Assembly (NCBI GenBank): GCA_947259415.1
Contig: CAMYMI010000004.1
Location: 113,936-177,935, forward strand
DNA: 64,000 nucleotides
DNA from: an uncultured Ectothiorhodospiraceae bacterium
Lineage (GTDB): Bacteria; Pseudomonadota; Gammaproteobacteria; UBA9214
Reading direction: 5' to 3'
Positions 32,506 to 42,247 of the stretch are shown piece by piece. Made by a program: the position numbers and the translations under genes. A model generated the notes under the pieces. It was not told the DNA's origin, made no database searches, and worked only from the letters and a program-made list of their open reading frames with translations. How positions within the stretch are numbered: position 1 is the stretch's first letter; every line of letters starts with the position of its first letter.

Positions 32506-34941
32506 TCAGATGCGCGCGCGACGCAGCCGCAAGGCATTGCTGATCACCGACACCGAGCTGAAACTCATGGCCGCGGCGGCGAGCATCGGTGACAGCAGGA
32601 GTCCGAAGAGGGGATAGAGTACACCGGCGGCGACCGGCACACCCAGCGAGTTGTAGACAAAGGCGAAAAACAGGTTCTGGCGAATGTTGCGCATCACCGA
32701 ACGGCTCAGGTGCCGGGCGCGTACGATGCCGCGCAGGTCACCTTTGACCAGGGTCACGCCTGCGCTTTCTATGGCCACATCGGTGCCGGTGCCCATGGCA
32801 ATCCCCACGTGCGCCTGCGCCAGTGCCGGCGCGTCGTTGATACCGTCACCGGCCATGGCCACCACCCGGCCCTCGGCCTGCAGTTGCCTGACGACCGCGG
32901 CCTTCTGGTCGGGCAGGACCTCGGCCTCCACGCGGTCGATGCCCAGGCGGCCGGCTACGACACCGGCTGTGGCCAGATTGTCGCCGGTCAGCATCACGAT
33001 CTGAACACCGGCCCGGTGCAAGTCACTGATGGCTTGCGGCGTGGAGGTCTTGATCGGATCGGCAACACCAATGAGGCCGGCAGCGCGATGGTCAATCGCT
33101 AGGAACATGACCGTCTGGCCCTCGCTGCGCAGGGTTTCCGCCTGTTGTACCAGTCCACCCGCATCCAGACCCAGGTCTTCCATAAGCCCGACGTTGCCGA
33201 CCGCAACGTGATTGCCATCCACCGTGCCGGTTACACCCTGGCCGGTGATAGAACTGAAATCATCGACCCGTGCCAGCTCGAGGGAGTGCTCCACGGCACA
33301 GGCTACGATGGCCTCGGCCAGCGGGTGTTCGCTGGCACGCTCCAGGCTGGCGGCAAGGCGCAGGACGTCGTGTTCTTCGAAACCATCCGCCGTGATTTGG
33401 GAGACCACGCGCGGCCGGCCTTCCGTGAGCGTGCCGGTCTTGTCCACGACCAGTGTGTCCACCTTCTCCATGATCTCCAGGGCCTCGGCGTTCTTGATCA
33501 GGACACCGGCCGTGGCCCCCCGGCCGGTGCCCACCATAATGGACATGGGGGTGGCCAGGCCCAGGGCGCAGGGACAGGCGATGATGAGTACCGCGACGGC
33601 GTTGATGACGGCGTGGGCCAGGCGCGGCTCGGGACCCCAGAGGCCCCAAATGATCAGCGTGATCACTGCAATGATCACCACCGCGGGTACGAAATATCCA
33701 GCGACTACATCGGCGAGCCGCTGGATGGGTGCACGGGAACGCTGTGCTTCGCTGACCATGCGCACGATCTGCGCCAGCAAGGTGTCTGCGCCCACCTTCT
33801 CGGCGCGCATGAGCAGGCTGCCGGTGCCGTTGACGGTCGCGCCGATCAGGCGTTCGTCCTTCTGCTTTTCAACCGGTATCGACTCGCCAGTGACCATCGA
33901 CTCATCGACGCTGCTGTGGCCCTCGATCACGACGCCGTCCACCGGGACCTTGTCGCCGGGACGGACCCGCAGGATGTCGCCCGGATGGACCTGTTCCAGC
34001 GGGATGTCGCCTTCACTGCCATCGTCACGCACAATACGCGCGGTGCTGGGTGCCAGCCCCAGCAACAGTCTGATGGCGACATTTGTACGCGAGCGGGCGC
34101 GTAGCTCGAGCACCTGGCCAAGCAATACCAGGGCGGTGATCACGGCAGCGGCCTCGAAGTATACCGGCACGGTGCCGTCTGCATGCTGCATGTTCGGCGG
34201 GAACGCACCGGGCAACAGCAGGGCCACGACACTGTAGGACCACGCCACCGTCACGCCCAGGCCGATCAGCGTGAACATGTTGAGGTTCCAGGATTGTACG
34301 GACTGCCAGCCGCGCACCAGAAACGGCCAGCCGCACCACAGCACCACGGGCGTGGCGAGCACGAACTCGATCCACTGCACCATTTTCATTGACAGGGCCG
34401 CGGGCAGCCAGGCGGGAACGAGATCGGCCATCATGGCCAGCACGAATACCGGCAGGGCCAGCACGACGCTGACCCAAAAGCGCCGGCTCATGTCGATCAG
34501 TTCTTCGTTGCGTTCCTCGACCGCGACGCTGCGTGCCTCCAGCGCCATGCCGCATTTCGGACACAGACCCGGTTCGTCCTGCACGATCTCGGGGTGCATG
34601 GGGCAGGTGTACTCGGTGCGCGTGGCAGGCAATGTCGGAGCCTCGGGTTCCAGCGCCATGCCGCAGCCGGGACAGGCGCCCGGCCCCTCCTGGCGCACCC
34701 CGGGACACATCGGGCAGATGTAGATCCCGGTGGCGCTCTCCGGTGACTCAGCCGCGGCTGTCTTTTCCAGGTACTGGTCGGGTAGTGCGCGGAACTTGTC
34801 GAGACAGCCCGCGCAGCAGAACAGGTATTCCCTGTCCTGGTACGTGTAGCGGTGTGCACTGTCCGCGGCGACCTGCATACCGCAAACCGGATCAATCGCA
34901 GGCATGCCTGCTTCCGGTTTGTCGTTCGGCTGTGCGGTCAT
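32506..34941 (-). CDS. Copper-type P1B heavy-metal ATPase with YHS and metal-binding domains
   Basis: This 811-residue pump moves Cu+ or Ag+ out of the cytoplasm. An N-terminal YHS domain comes first (DPVCGMQV, then [12 protein letters not shown]). Two CPM-type metal-binding modules follow: YICPMCPG to [10 protein letters not shown], and YTCPMHPE to CPKCGMALE. The membrane CPC motif [13 protein letters not shown] is near residue 456. The phosphorylation site DKTGTLTEG is near 495, and the hinge [10 protein letters not shown] near 697. The classic HMA domain is absent and replaced by the YHS plus modules, as in the CopA/SilP-like group. A REP-like repeat separates it from cusA upstream on the same strand. 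Confidence 0.95.
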   Translation of the reverse strand: MTAQPNDKPEAGMPAIDPVCGMQVAADSAHRYTYQDREYLFCCAGCLDKFRALPDQYLEKTAAAESPESATGIYICPMCPGVRQEGPGACPGCGMALEPEAPTLPATRTEYTCPMHPEIVQDEPGLCPKCGMALEARSVAVEERNEELIDMSRRFWVSVVLALPVFVLAMMADLVPAWLPAALSMKMVQWIEFVLATPVVLWCGWPFLVRGWQSVQSWNLNMFTLIGLGVTVAWSYSVVALLLPGAFPPNMQHADGTVPVYFEAAAVITALVLLGQVLELRARSRTNVAIRLLLGLAPSTARIVRDDGSEGDIPLEQVHPGDILRVRPGDKVPVDGVVIEGHSSVDESMVTGESIPVEKQKDERLIGATVNGTGSLLMRAEKVGADTLLAQIVRMVSEAQRSRAPIQRLADVVAGYFVPAVVIIAVITLIIWGLWGPEPRLAHAVINAVAVLIIACPCALGLATPMSIMVGTGRGATAGVLIKNAEALEIMEKVDTLVVDKTGTLTEGRPRVVSQITADGFEEHDVLRLAASLERASEHPLAEAIVACAVEHSLELARVDDFSSITGQGVTGTVDGNHVAVGNVGLMEDLGLDAGGLVQQAETLRSEGQTVMFLAIDHRAAGLIGVADPIKTSTPQAISDLHRAGVQIVMLTGDNLATAGVVAGRLGIDRVEAEVLPDQKAAVVRQLQAEGRVVAMAGDGINDAPALAQAHVGIAMGTGTDVAIESAGVTLVKGDLRGIVRARHLSRSVMRNIRQNLFFAFVYNSLGVPVAAGVLYPLFGLLLSPMLAAAAMSFSSVSVISNALRLRRARI

Positions 34942-35044
34942 CGATATCGCTCTCTCGCATCAGCTGATGCATCCGTCGTTCAACACCAGCTGGCATCGCC
35001 TCTCTCCGTGAGCTTCAATTATAGTCGTTGCAGGTCGTGTTATC

Positions 35045-35146
35045 TGTAGGAGCGCCTCGTTTATGCCCGGCGTTTAATCGGGTACAGGCGCGATAAAGCA
35101 AGCTGTCCCGCTGGTCCCCCGTCCATGCCTGCGAGGCGCTCCTGCA
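35045..35146. repeat. REP-like palindromic element
   Basis: TGTAGGAGCGCCTCG (35045-35059) is mirrored at 35132-35146 with one wobble position. The starting TGTAGGAGCG resembles REP sequences of Pseudomonas and Xanthomonas. The arms enclose about 70 bases. It lies between cusA and the metal ATPase, where REP elements often sit after an operon. Confidence 0.65.
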
Positions 35147-35152
35147 ATTCTC

Positions 35153-38100
35153 CTACAATTCTCGGGATGCTCGGGTGTGGACACGCTGCTTCCAGAGCAG
35201 GAACACGGCGGGGATGACTACCAGGGTCAGCAGGGTCGCGCTGATCATGCCGCCGACCATGGGTGCGGCGATGCGGCGCATCACCTCGGCGCCGGTCCCG
35301 CCGCCCAGCATGATGGGTAGCAGACCGGCGATGATGGCCGATACCGTCATCATGATGGGACGCACCCGCAGCAGGGCGCCGTCGATGACCGCGCTGCGCA
35401 CATCCTCTCTCGTCAGCTTCCTTTGTTCATGCGCGGCCGTCTCCAGGCGCCGTTGCAGTGCCTGGTTGAGGTAGACCAGCATCACCACGCCGATTTCAAC
35501 TGCAACACCGGCCAGTGCAATGAAGCCGACTCCGACGGCGACCGACATGTTGTAATCCAGCAGATACAGCAGCCAGATGCCACCGACCAGTGCCAGCGGC
35601 AGCGTGCCCATGATGATGAGCACATCGGTGAAGTTGCGGAAATTCAGAAACAGCAGCAGGATGATAATGACCAGGGTCACCGGCAGCACGGTCGCAAGCC
35701 TTTCCTTGGCGCGCACCAGGTACTCGTACTGCCCGGACCAGGCGATCGAGTAGCCCGGCGGCAGTTCCACCTGGTCTGCGACTGCACGCCGGGCATCTTC
35801 CACGTAGGAACCCAGGTCGCGGCCCTCGATGTCGACAAAGACCCAACCGTTGAGGCGGGCATTCTCCGTCTTGATCATACCCGGGCCGTCATCGATGCGC
35901 ACCACGGCAACCTCGCCCAGCGGGATGCGCGCGCCACCGGGCGTGACGATTGGCAGGTTGCGTATTTTTTCCAGGGAGTCGCGCACGTCACGCGGGTAAC
36001 GGATATTGATGGGGTAGCGCTCCAGCCCCTCGACCGTCTCCGCGACGCTCATGCCTCCCAGGGCCATGCGCACCACGTCCTGTACGTCCGCGATATTGAG
36101 GGCAAGACGTGCCGCCGCGATGCGGTCTATGTCGATGGTGACATAGCGGCCGCCCACGACACGCTCCGAATAGGCCGACACCGTGCCGGGGACGCGCTTG
36201 ATGACATCCTCGACGCGCTTGCCGATGTCCTGGATAACGCCGAGATCCGGTCCGGCAACCTTGATGCCCACCGGGGTCTTGATGCCGGTGGCCAGCATAT
36301 CGATGCGGGTCTTGATGGGCGGGTCCCAGGTATTGGCGAGGCTCGGTATCTGCACCAGCTGGTTCAGTTCCATCTTGATCTTTTCCATGGTCATGCCGGG
36401 CCGCCACTCCTCGCGCGGCTTGAGCTGGATGGTGGTCTCAATCATGGTCAGCGGTGCCGGGTCGGTGGCGGTCTCGGCACGCCCGACCTTGCCGAAGACC
36501 CGTTTGACTTCAGGCAGCTTGCGGATCAGCTTGTCGGTCTGCTGCAGGATCTCCTGTGCCTTGCCGATGGAAACGGCCGGGAAGGTGCTCGGCATGTAGA
36601 GCAGGTCGCCCTCGTCGAGCACCGGCATGAACTCCGTGCCCAGTCGTGTGGCCGGCCACATGCCGACGATCACCAGCAAGACGGCGACCAGCAGTACGCT
36701 GCGCGGTGCCTTGAGGACCAGTTGTATCAGCGGACGGTAGGCGCCGATCAGCAGGCGGTTCACCGGATTCTTTGTTTCCGGGATGATGTGGCCGCGGATG
36801 AAGTAGCCCATCAGTACCGGTACCAGCGTGATCGACAGCCCCGCGGCGGCGGCCATTGCAAAGGTCTTGGTAAAAGCCAGTGGCGCGAACAGCCGGCCTT
36901 CCTGCGCCTGCAGGGTGAATACCGGCAGGAAGCTGAGTGTGATAATCAGCAGCGAGAAGAACAGCGGTGGTCCGACCTCCATGGCAGCCTGGCGCATGAT
37001 CTCCCAGCGGTTTTCGTCTGTCACCTGCTCCTTTTCCAGGTGCTTGTGCACGTTCTCTATCATGACAATGGCGGCATCCACCATGGCGCCGATGGCGATG
37101 GCGATGCCGCCCAGCGACATGATGTTGGCATTGATGCCCATGCGTTCCATGACGATGAACGCGGCAAGGATACCGATAGGCAGCGAGATGACGATGACCA
37201 GTGCGGAACGCAGGTGGAACAGGAACACCGCACACACCAGTGCGACCACGATAAACTCCTCGACCAGTTTGCCGTTGAGTGTGTCGACCGCGCGTTCGAT
37301 CAGGGCCGAGCGGTCATAGGTCTCGACGATCTCGACGCCGTCAGGCAGTCCCTTGCGCAGCTCAACGAGTTTCTGCTTGATGCCTTTGATGGTCTTCTGG
37401 GCGTTCTCGCCGTAGCGCATGACCACGACTCCGCCAACGACCTCGCCTTCGCCATCGAGTTCGGCGATACCGCGGCGCATCTGCGGGCCGAGGCGGATCT
37501 CGGCCACATCCTCGAGCAGGATCGGCGTGCCGCGCTCATTCACGCCCAAGGGTATCTTGTGCAGGTCCTGCAGTTCATCGATGTAGCCGGTGGCGCGCAC
37601 CATGTACTCCGCCTCGGCCATCTCGATCACCGAACCGCCCACTTCCTGGTTGCCGCGGATGATGGCATTGCGCACCTTGGAGAGCGGCAGGTCGTAGGCG
37701 CGTAGCCGATCCGGGTCGAGCACTACCTGGTACTGTTTGACCATGCCGCCGATGGTGGCGACCTCGGAGACCCCCGCCACGGTCTGCAGTTCGTATTTCA
37801 GGAACCAGTCCTGCAGGCTGCGTAACTGCGCCAGGTCATGCCGGCCGGTCCGATCGACCAGGGCGTATTCGTAGACCCAGCCAACCCCGGTGGCGTCCGG
37901 CCCAAGGGCAGGGCGTGCCTCGGGCGGCAGCTTGCTGGCGACCTGACTGAGGTATTCCAGTACCCGGGTGCGCGCCCAGTAGGGGTCGGTGCCGTCGTCA
38001 AAGATCACGTAGACATAGGAATCGCCGAAGAAGGAGTAGCCGCGCACCGTCACCGCCTTGGGCACCGACAGCATGGCGGTGGTCAGCGGATAGGTGACCT

Positions 38101-38290
38101 GGTCCTCGACCACCTGCGGGGCCTGGCCGGGGTAGGTCGTCTTGATAATGACCTGGACATCCGAGAGATCGGGGATGGCATCCAGTGGTGTCTGTTTTAC
38201 TGCGTAAAGGCCCCAGCCGGTCAGGATCACGGTCAGCAGGATCACCAGGAAACGGTTGTGCAGGGACCAGTTGATAACGCCGGCGATCAT
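35153..38290 (-). CDS. cusA: Heavy-metal efflux RND pump, CusA/CzcA family
   Basis: This is the inner-membrane pump of a tripartite copper/silver-type efflux system, with 1045 residues and 12 predicted membrane helices. It begins MIAGVINWSLHNRFLVILLT, followed by TPLDAIPDLSDVQVIIKTTYPGQ, the classic heavy-metal RND start. The proton relay region around GGIAIAIGAMVDAAIVMIENVH carries the membrane acidic residues. CusA-like features (YVYVIFDDGTDPYWAR and ERVVGGRYVTIDIDR) point to monovalent copper or silver rather than zinc, but the metal is inferred. It overlaps cusB by 4 bp (ATGA). Confidence 0.95.
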   Translation of the reverse strand: MIAGVINWSLHNRFLVILLTVILTGWGLYAVKQTPLDAIPDLSDVQVIIKTTYPGQAPQVVEDQVTYPLTTAMLSVPKAVTVRGYSFFGDSYVYVIFDDGTDPYWARTRVLEYLSQVASKLPPEARPALGPDATGVGWVYEYALVDRTGRHDLAQLRSLQDWFLKYELQTVAGVSEVATIGGMVKQYQVVLDPDRLRAYDLPLSKVRNAIIRGNQEVGGSVIEMAEAEYMVRATGYIDELQDLHKIPLGVNERGTPILLEDVAEIRLGPQMRRGIAELDGEGEVVGGVVVMRYGENAQKTIKGIKQKLVELRKGLPDGVEIVETYDRSALIERAVDTLNGKLVEEFIVVALVCAVFLFHLRSALVIVISLPIGILAAFIVMERMGINANIMSLGGIAIAIGAMVDAAIVMIENVHKHLEKEQVTDENRWEIMRQAAMEVGPPLFFSLLIITLSFLPVFTLQAQEGRLFAPLAFTKTFAMAAAAGLSITLVPVLMGYFIRGHIIPETKNPVNRLLIGAYRPLIQLVLKAPRSVLLVAVLLVIVGMWPATRLGTEFMPVLDEGDLLYMPSTFPAVSIGKAQEILQQTDKLIRKLPEVKRVFGKVGRAETATDPAPLTMIETTIQLKPREEWRPGMTMEKIKMELNQLVQIPSLANTWDPPIKTRIDMLATGIKTPVGIKVAGPDLGVIQDIGKRVEDVIKRVPGTVSAYSERVVGGRYVTIDIDRIAAARLALNIADVQDVVRMALGGMSVAETVEGLERYPINIRYPRDVRDSLEKIRNLPIVTPGGARIPLGEVAVVRIDDGPGMIKTENARLNGWVFVDIEGRDLGSYVEDARRAVADQVELPPGYSIAWSGQYEYLVRAKERLATVLPVTLVIIILLLFLNFRNFTDVLIIMGTLPLALVGGIWLLYLLDYNMSVAVGVGFIALAGVAVEIGVVMLVYLNQALQRRLETAAHEQRKLTREDVRSAVIDGALLRVRPIMMTVSAIIAGLLPIMLGGGTGAEVMRRIAAPMVGGMISATLLTLVVIPAVFLLWKQRVHTRASREL

Positions 38291-39495
38291 GGCTGCTCGA
38301 CCTCCCGGTCACTGTCGGGGCTACCCATGCGTCGCATGCTGGCCTTGAGGCTGGCCTCGGAATCGATCAGGAACTGGCCGGATACCACTACGGCATCACC
38401 GGCGTCGATGCCGGCGAGGATCTCCACCCAGTCACCGCTCTCGATGCCGGCTGTCACTGTGCGGCTTTCGAAGCGCCCCTCGCCCAGCGACAGGATGACG
38501 CGCTCTTCGCGGCCGGTGCGGATCAGGGCCTCGAGCGGGATGACGATGGTGTCTTCCTTGGGGCCGCCGAAGATCTTCACGTGGGCATACATGTTGGGTT
38601 TCAAGGCTTCATCGGGATTGTCGAAGCGCAGCCGAACCTTCAGAGTACGGGTCTTGGGATCGAGGCTGGGATAGATGTATTCAACCCGGCCTTCCCATGT
38701 GCGTCCCGGGTGATATGAGAGGCGCACCTCTGCCGGCTGATCGGTCTTGACCCAGTCGGCCTGGCGTTCGAACACCTCGGTCAGCAGCCACACGGTTGAG
38801 AGGTCGGCCAGGCTCATAACGCGGTTGGCGGGCTTCACGAACATGCCCTCACGCACCATCAGCGTGGAGACCACGCCGTCCTGTGGGGCATAGAGGGTAA
38901 TGGTTTGGCGCGCACGCCGGTCTTTTTTCAGCTGTCTTATCTGGTCTGCCGGTATGCCCAATGCCGTGAGACGATCGCGTGATGCCTGTTCGAGGGCCTT
39001 GTTACCGATTTTCAACGCCTGGATGAACTCCTCCTGGGCGTTCACCAGGGCCGGGGAATACAGGTCGAACAGGCGTTGCCCCTTGCTGACACGCTCACCC
39101 TCGGATTCGACGTAGAGGCGTTCGATCCAGCCCTCGGTACGCAGGTGGATGTGGCTGGTTTTCGACTCGTCGAAATCGACATAGCCGACCGTGCTGATGC
39201 CGCGCCACAACCGCGAACGTTCGGCTGTCGCGGTACGCACTCCCAGGTTCTGCACGATCCCGGGCGCGATGGATACGATATTGCCCGGTTCATCGTCAGC
39301 GCCAGCATAGACAGGTACCAGGTTCATGCCCATCGGCGACTTGCCCGGTTTGTCACGCCGGTAGTTGGGGTCCATGGGTGCCACCCAGTAGAGGATTTCT
39401 TTATCGCCATCCTGCTGGGCAAAGCCGGCCTGTGGCAACAGCAGTGTAGCACCCAGGCAGAGGCTCAAAAAACGGATAATGTTGGGTCTGATCAT
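38287..39495 (-). CDS. cusB: Efflux RND periplasmic adaptor, CusB family
   Basis: This membrane fusion protein of 402 residues has a signal peptide (SLCLGATLLLPQAGFAQ) and joins CusA to the outer-membrane channel. The N-terminal segment ILYWVAPMDPNYRRDKPG followed by KSPMGMNLVPVY is a degenerate heavy-metal-binding module with Met ligands instead of Cys. That is expected for periplasmic Cu+ or Ag+ transfer. The hairpin and beta-barrel parts follow (RTEGWIERLYVESEGERVSKGQ, then LSYHPGRTWEGRVEYIYP). It overlaps both neighbours by 4 bp and so is translationally coupled. Confidence 0.95.
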   Translation of the reverse strand: MIRPNIIRFLSLCLGATLLLPQAGFAQQDGDKEILYWVAPMDPNYRRDKPGKSPMGMNLVPVYAGADDEPGNIVSIAPGIVQNLGVRTATAERSRLWRGISTVGYVDFDESKTSHIHLRTEGWIERLYVESEGERVSKGQRLFDLYSPALVNAQEEFIQALKIGNKALEQASRDRLTALGIPADQIRQLKKDRRARQTITLYAPQDGVVSTLMVREGMFVKPANRVMSLADLSTVWLLTEVFERQADWVKTDQPAEVRLSYHPGRTWEGRVEYIYPSLDPKTRTLKVRLRFDNPDEALKPNMYAHVKIFGGPKEDTIVIPLEALIRTGREERVILSLGEGRFESRTVTAGIESGDWVEILAGIDAGDAVVVSGQFLIDSEASLKASMRRMGSPDSDREVEQP

Positions 39496-40763
39496 TGTTT
39501 TTCTCCGGCAAGATACAGCAGCCTGGCCTGCGCTTTGGCGCGGTCCACGCGCAACCGCAGTTCGTCAAGGCGTACGTCCAGATCGGTAATGCGCGCACGC
39601 ATCAGGGTGGTGAACTCGGTGACCCCGCTCTGGTAGGCATTCAGCGAGGCCTGGACATTGGCGCGTGCCTCGCGCAGCAATTGTGTTTCATATAGTGAGG
39701 CTCGTTCACCCAGTCGCTGCCAGCTGGCGTAGTCGGAATCCAGCATGGCGCGCAGGTCGCGCAGCCGGTCGGCACGCGTCAGCTGCGCCGCTTCGGCCTG
39801 TTGCAGGTTGGCAGCCAGCCGGCGGTCCTGACGTTTTTCCGGAAACAGCGGTAGGTCCACGGTGACCATGGCGGCCATCATGTCGGTACGGTCGCTGCCA
39901 TTCGGGTTCTCGCCGAAACGCTTGCGGTATTCCAGTCCGACACCCCAGCCGGGCTTGTATTGTTCACGGGCTACCTGAACTGCCTGGTTGTGCGATTCAA
40001 GGCGGGCGCTCTCAGCCAGTATGACAGGATGCTGTTCCAGTGCAGCTGTCAGTTCTTCCTTCGATAGCAGGTCCGGCAGCACCGGAAAGTTGGGATCCAG
40101 CGTCTGTGATGCACTGTTACCGATCCACTTCGCCAGGGTGGCCCGGGTTTTTTCCTGTTCATTGCGGATGCGGGTGGCGCGGTCATCCAGGCGCGAGAGT
40201 TCCAGCGCGGCACGCAGGACATCCTGTTGGCTGACGCGCCCGGTGGCGTAGTGTGCCTGGGTGATATCGACAAGTTGTGCAAACAGAGTACGGGTGTTGA
40301 TCACCACTTGCTCCGCCTGCAGCTGGTAGTGAAGTTCCAGGAAGCTGTTGCGTACCTCGCGCACCAGTTTGCGGGTTTTATCCTCGGCCCGGGACTGTTC
40401 TGAGGTGGCATTCCACTCGGCCTGGCGTTGCCGGTGCTTCAGGGTAGCGCCGCGCGGGAAGGCCTGCTGCAGGCCAAGGCGCAGCTGGGTGGTTGGCTCC
40501 TGGTCGGTATCAAGGGTATCCAGTGGCAGGTTGAAGAGACCAGCCTTGAGCTTCGGGTCGGGCAGTTGTCCTGAAGCAACGGCATCCTCGCGCAAGGCCT
40601 GCGAGCGTGCCCTGCTGGCGGCCACGGCGGGATCATCGCTGAGGGCAAGCTGTTCAGCCTCAGCAAGGGTGAGTGCCGCAATGGCATGCAGCGATGATGA
40701 CGACAGTGCCAGCAGTAAGATCGAAGCTGCGGTATGCCGGACAGTGTTCCGGTAATGAGACAT
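39492..40763 (-). CDS. cusC: Outer-membrane efflux channel, CusC/TolC family
   Basis: This 423-residue TolC-type protein forms the exit duct for the CusAB pump. A signal peptide (SILLLALSSSSLHAIA) is followed by LTLAEAEQLALSDDPAVAASRAR, the usual first helix of the family, and long coiled-coil helices rich in Ala, Arg, Glu and Gln. The C-terminal NAYQSGVTEFTTLMRAR block marks the second repeat. The frame starts at GTG 40766, but ATG 40763 is right next to it, and GGAG lies upstream of either. It is the first pump gene, with a 4-bp overlap to cusB. Confidence 0.92.
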   Translation of the reverse strand: MSHYRNTVRHTAASILLLALSSSSLHAIAALTLAEAEQLALSDDPAVAASRARSQALREDAVASGQLPDPKLKAGLFNLPLDTLDTDQEPTTQLRLGLQQAFPRGATLKHRQRQAEWNATSEQSRAEDKTRKLVREVRNSFLELHYQLQAEQVVINTRTLFAQLVDITQAHYATGRVSQQDVLRAALELSRLDDRATRIRNEQEKTRATLAKWIGNSASQTLDPNFPVLPDLLSKEELTAALEQHPVILAESARLESHNQAVQVAREQYKPGWGVGLEYRKRFGENPNGSDRTDMMAAMVTVDLPLFPEKRQDRRLAANLQQAEAAQLTRADRLRDLRAMLDSDYASWQRLGERASLYETQLLREARANVQASLNAYQSGVTEFTTLMRARITDLDVRLDELRLRVDRAKAQARLLYLAGEKQ

Positions 40764-40805
40764 CACGAATCTCCATAACCATTCAGTTGGGGTACATCAA
40801 AAGCT

Positions 40806-40836
40806 ATTGTAACTGTCCAAAGGGACAGCTTGTTCG
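40806..40836 (-). promoter_or_regulatory. Possible metal-responsive operator/promoter of the cus operon
   Basis: On the minus strand a -10 TACAAT (40811 to 40806) is preceded by the perfect dyad CTGTCC-N4-GGACAG (40813-40828). A poor -35 (CGAACA) lies 19 bases before the -10. A dyad within an elongated -35/-10 spacer is the layout of MerR-family promoters such as CueR sites. The match to a CueR box is not exact, and no regulator gene is in the window. Confidence 0.35.
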
Positions 40837-40838
40837 AA

Positions 40839-41249
40839 TCAGCTAAGGAGAGCAGCGGGTGGGTGCAGGGGGGGTGGAAGTGAACGTTCAGGAAATACGT
40901 GGGATTGGCGGGAGTTCAGAACAGCGTCCGCGAATCCGGGCTGGAACTGAAGGGCGCCCGTAATGGCGGTGGGTACAGCGTGTGTGCAGGCATTGCAGGT
41001 CCCGTCACAGCAGGCGCCGCCACAACCCTGTTCACAGTCATGACCGCCCGGATCTGCGGTGCCCTGGTCTTGCCTTGCCTGCTGATGGTCCGGCGGGAGA
41101 CCGTTGTCGGCCTGCATCTGTGCACAATGTGACTCTTTGTCCGGAAAATCAGCTGCATCCGCAGTAACCGCAAAGGCGCCACGCAGGGGTGTGACCGCCA
41201 GGGTAATGGCGATGACAAGCAGAACCAGTTTGTTGCAACGTGTGCTCAT
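40839..41249 (-). CDS. Small Cys/His-rich periplasmic protein
   Basis: This protein of about 136 residues has a signal peptide (KLVLLVIAITLAVTPLRGAFA). A segment full of potential metal ligands follows: HCAQMQ, HQQ, then DCEQGCGGACCDGTCNACTH. The cysteine-rich cluster and its place just upstream of cusC suggest a periplasmic copper-binding or sensing protein, similar in style to DUF2946-type proteins. That is inference. The frame opens at 41288, but ATG 41249 gives the signal peptide a proper start; no Shine-Dalgarno supports either. It is separated from cusC by 75 bp. Confidence 0.7.
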   Translation of the reverse strand: MSTRCNKLVLLVIAITLAVTPLRGAFAVTADAADFPDKESHCAQMQADNGLPPDHQQARQDQGTADPGGHDCEQGCGGACCDGTCNACTHAVPTAITGALQFQPGFADAVLNSRQSHVFPERSLPPPLHPPAALLS

Positions 41250-41364
41250 TAGATAAGGAGGGTAGCCCCAACCACTCTGTATAATCAAGGTATACCTGTT
41301 AAGGATAACGGCAGACCTATTGATTAATTGACCCCTACGGCGGTGGCAGGTTCCCTAATGGATG

Positions 41365-41423
41365 TTTGTAGGTTGGGCCAAATATTTGTAGGTTGGGTCA
41401 AGGAGCGAAGCGACGGACCCAAC
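41365..41423. repeat. MITE-like GTTGGGTC element with direct and inverted repeats
   Basis: TTTGTAGGTTGGGCCAA and TTTGTAGGTTGGGTCAA (41365-41381 and 41385-41401) form a tandem pair. GTTGGGTC (41392-41399) is mirrored by GACCCAAC (41416-41423) around a loop containing GAGCGAAGCGACG. Elements of this GTAGGTTGGGT/ACCCAAC kind are widespread in gammaproteobacterial intergenic DNA. It sits between the divergent Cys-rich gene and the CDF transporter. Confidence 0.65.
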
Positions 41424-41490
41424 TCACTGGGTAACATGCAGCATGAACCGGAAATTTACCAGATCCGTTTGATCACGAGCAGGATGAACG

Positions 41491-42102
41491 ATGACGGGAT
41501 GCAGTGACAATTGCGGTGCCGACCTGGGTAAGGCATCGACCGCCGAACGCCATACGCTGATAGTCGTGATGTTGCTTAATGCGGGGATGTTTGTAGCAGA
41601 ATTCTCCGCAGGATTGCTGGCCGGATCTACAGCTTTGCTGGCCGATTCTCTCGACATGCTGGCCGATGCGCTTATCTATGCATTGGGTCTGTTTGCACTC
41701 GGTCGTGCCGCACACTGGCGCTCACGGGCCGCGCTTGTCTCGGGCCTGTTTCAGCTGGCACTCGGTATAGGGGTCGCAGGCCATGCCATGGCGAAGGTGT
41801 TTGTCGACGGCCTGCCGGATACCGGCACCATGGGGTTCTTTGGCGCTCTAGCCCTGGTCGTCAACACCGTGTGTTTTCTGCTGCTGGCCCGTTTCCGCCA
41901 TGGAGATATCAATCTGCGTGCTACCTGGATCTGCTCGCGCAACGACATGATCGGCAACGTGGGCGTGCTGGTTGCGGCCGGGTTGGTCATCTGGCTGGAT
42001 TCGATGTGGCCCGATATTGTGATTGGCCTGTTAATCGCCCTGGTGGTGATTCGCTCCGCGCTACACATTATTGCCGAGGCGCGCTCGGAATTGCGTGACT
42101 GA
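41491..42102 (+). CDS. Cation diffusion facilitator family transporter
   Basis: The protein is a 203-residue CDF transporter with six predicted membrane helices; members export Zn2+, Co2+, Cd2+ or similar by proton antiport. The metal site in helix 2 is seen as DSLDMLADA, and the helix 5 site as CSRNDMIGN. The short N-terminus carries Cys (MTGCSDNCGAD). The usual C-terminal cytoplasmic dimer domain is missing, so this is a short CDF type. AGGA lies 6 bases before the ATG. It neighbours the Cus block but is transcribed the other way. Confidence 0.88.
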   Translation: MTGCSDNCGADLGKASTAERHTLIVVMLLNAGMFVAEFSAGLLAGSTALLADSLDMLADALIYALGLFALGRAAHWRSRAALVSGLFQLALGIGVAGHAMAKVFVDGLPDTGTMGFFGALALVVNTVCFLLLARFRHGDINLRATWICSRNDMIGNVGVLVAAGLVIWLDSMWPDIVIGLLIALVVIRSALHIIAEARSELRD

Positions 42103-42178
42103 TGACGCCGATAGCTAGCCCGAATGTCCTAGGTGGTCAGTGCTAATGCTATTTGGGGTGCGATGCCCTATCGTTGGC

Positions 42179-42247
42179 AGTGCCAAAGGCAGTCTGTTTT
42201 TCATAATTATGACTCCTTCGAGGCGGCCTTCCAGGCCGCCTTTTTTT
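42179..42247 (+). repeat. Hairpin element, copy 1 of 2
   Basis: The element starts AGTGCCAAAGGCAGTCTG, then a T-run, then TTATGACTCC and a hairpin with a T-run. The second copy is at 55606-55676. The first part can form a small hairpin (TGCC-AAA-GGCA). It lies 76 bp after the CDF gene and may simply be its terminator, but the conserved upstream part is unexplained by that. Confidence 0.75.
42222..42247 (+). terminator. Rho-independent terminator within hairpin element copy 1
   Basis: An 8-bp stem GGCGGCCT/AGGCCGCC with a 3-base loop is followed by seven T. It probably ends transcription of the CDF gene. Confidence 0.85.

Noticed and set aside
33145..34237. Two long plus-strand frames opposite the metal ATPase
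   Set aside because: Antisense shadows; the ATPase motifs on the other strand are complete.
35423..37705. 760-codon open frame on the plus strand opposite cusA
   Set aside because: It mirrors a clear RND pump, its product is rich in His/Gln/Asp/Arg as expected from antisense of GC-rich codons, and it has no domain.
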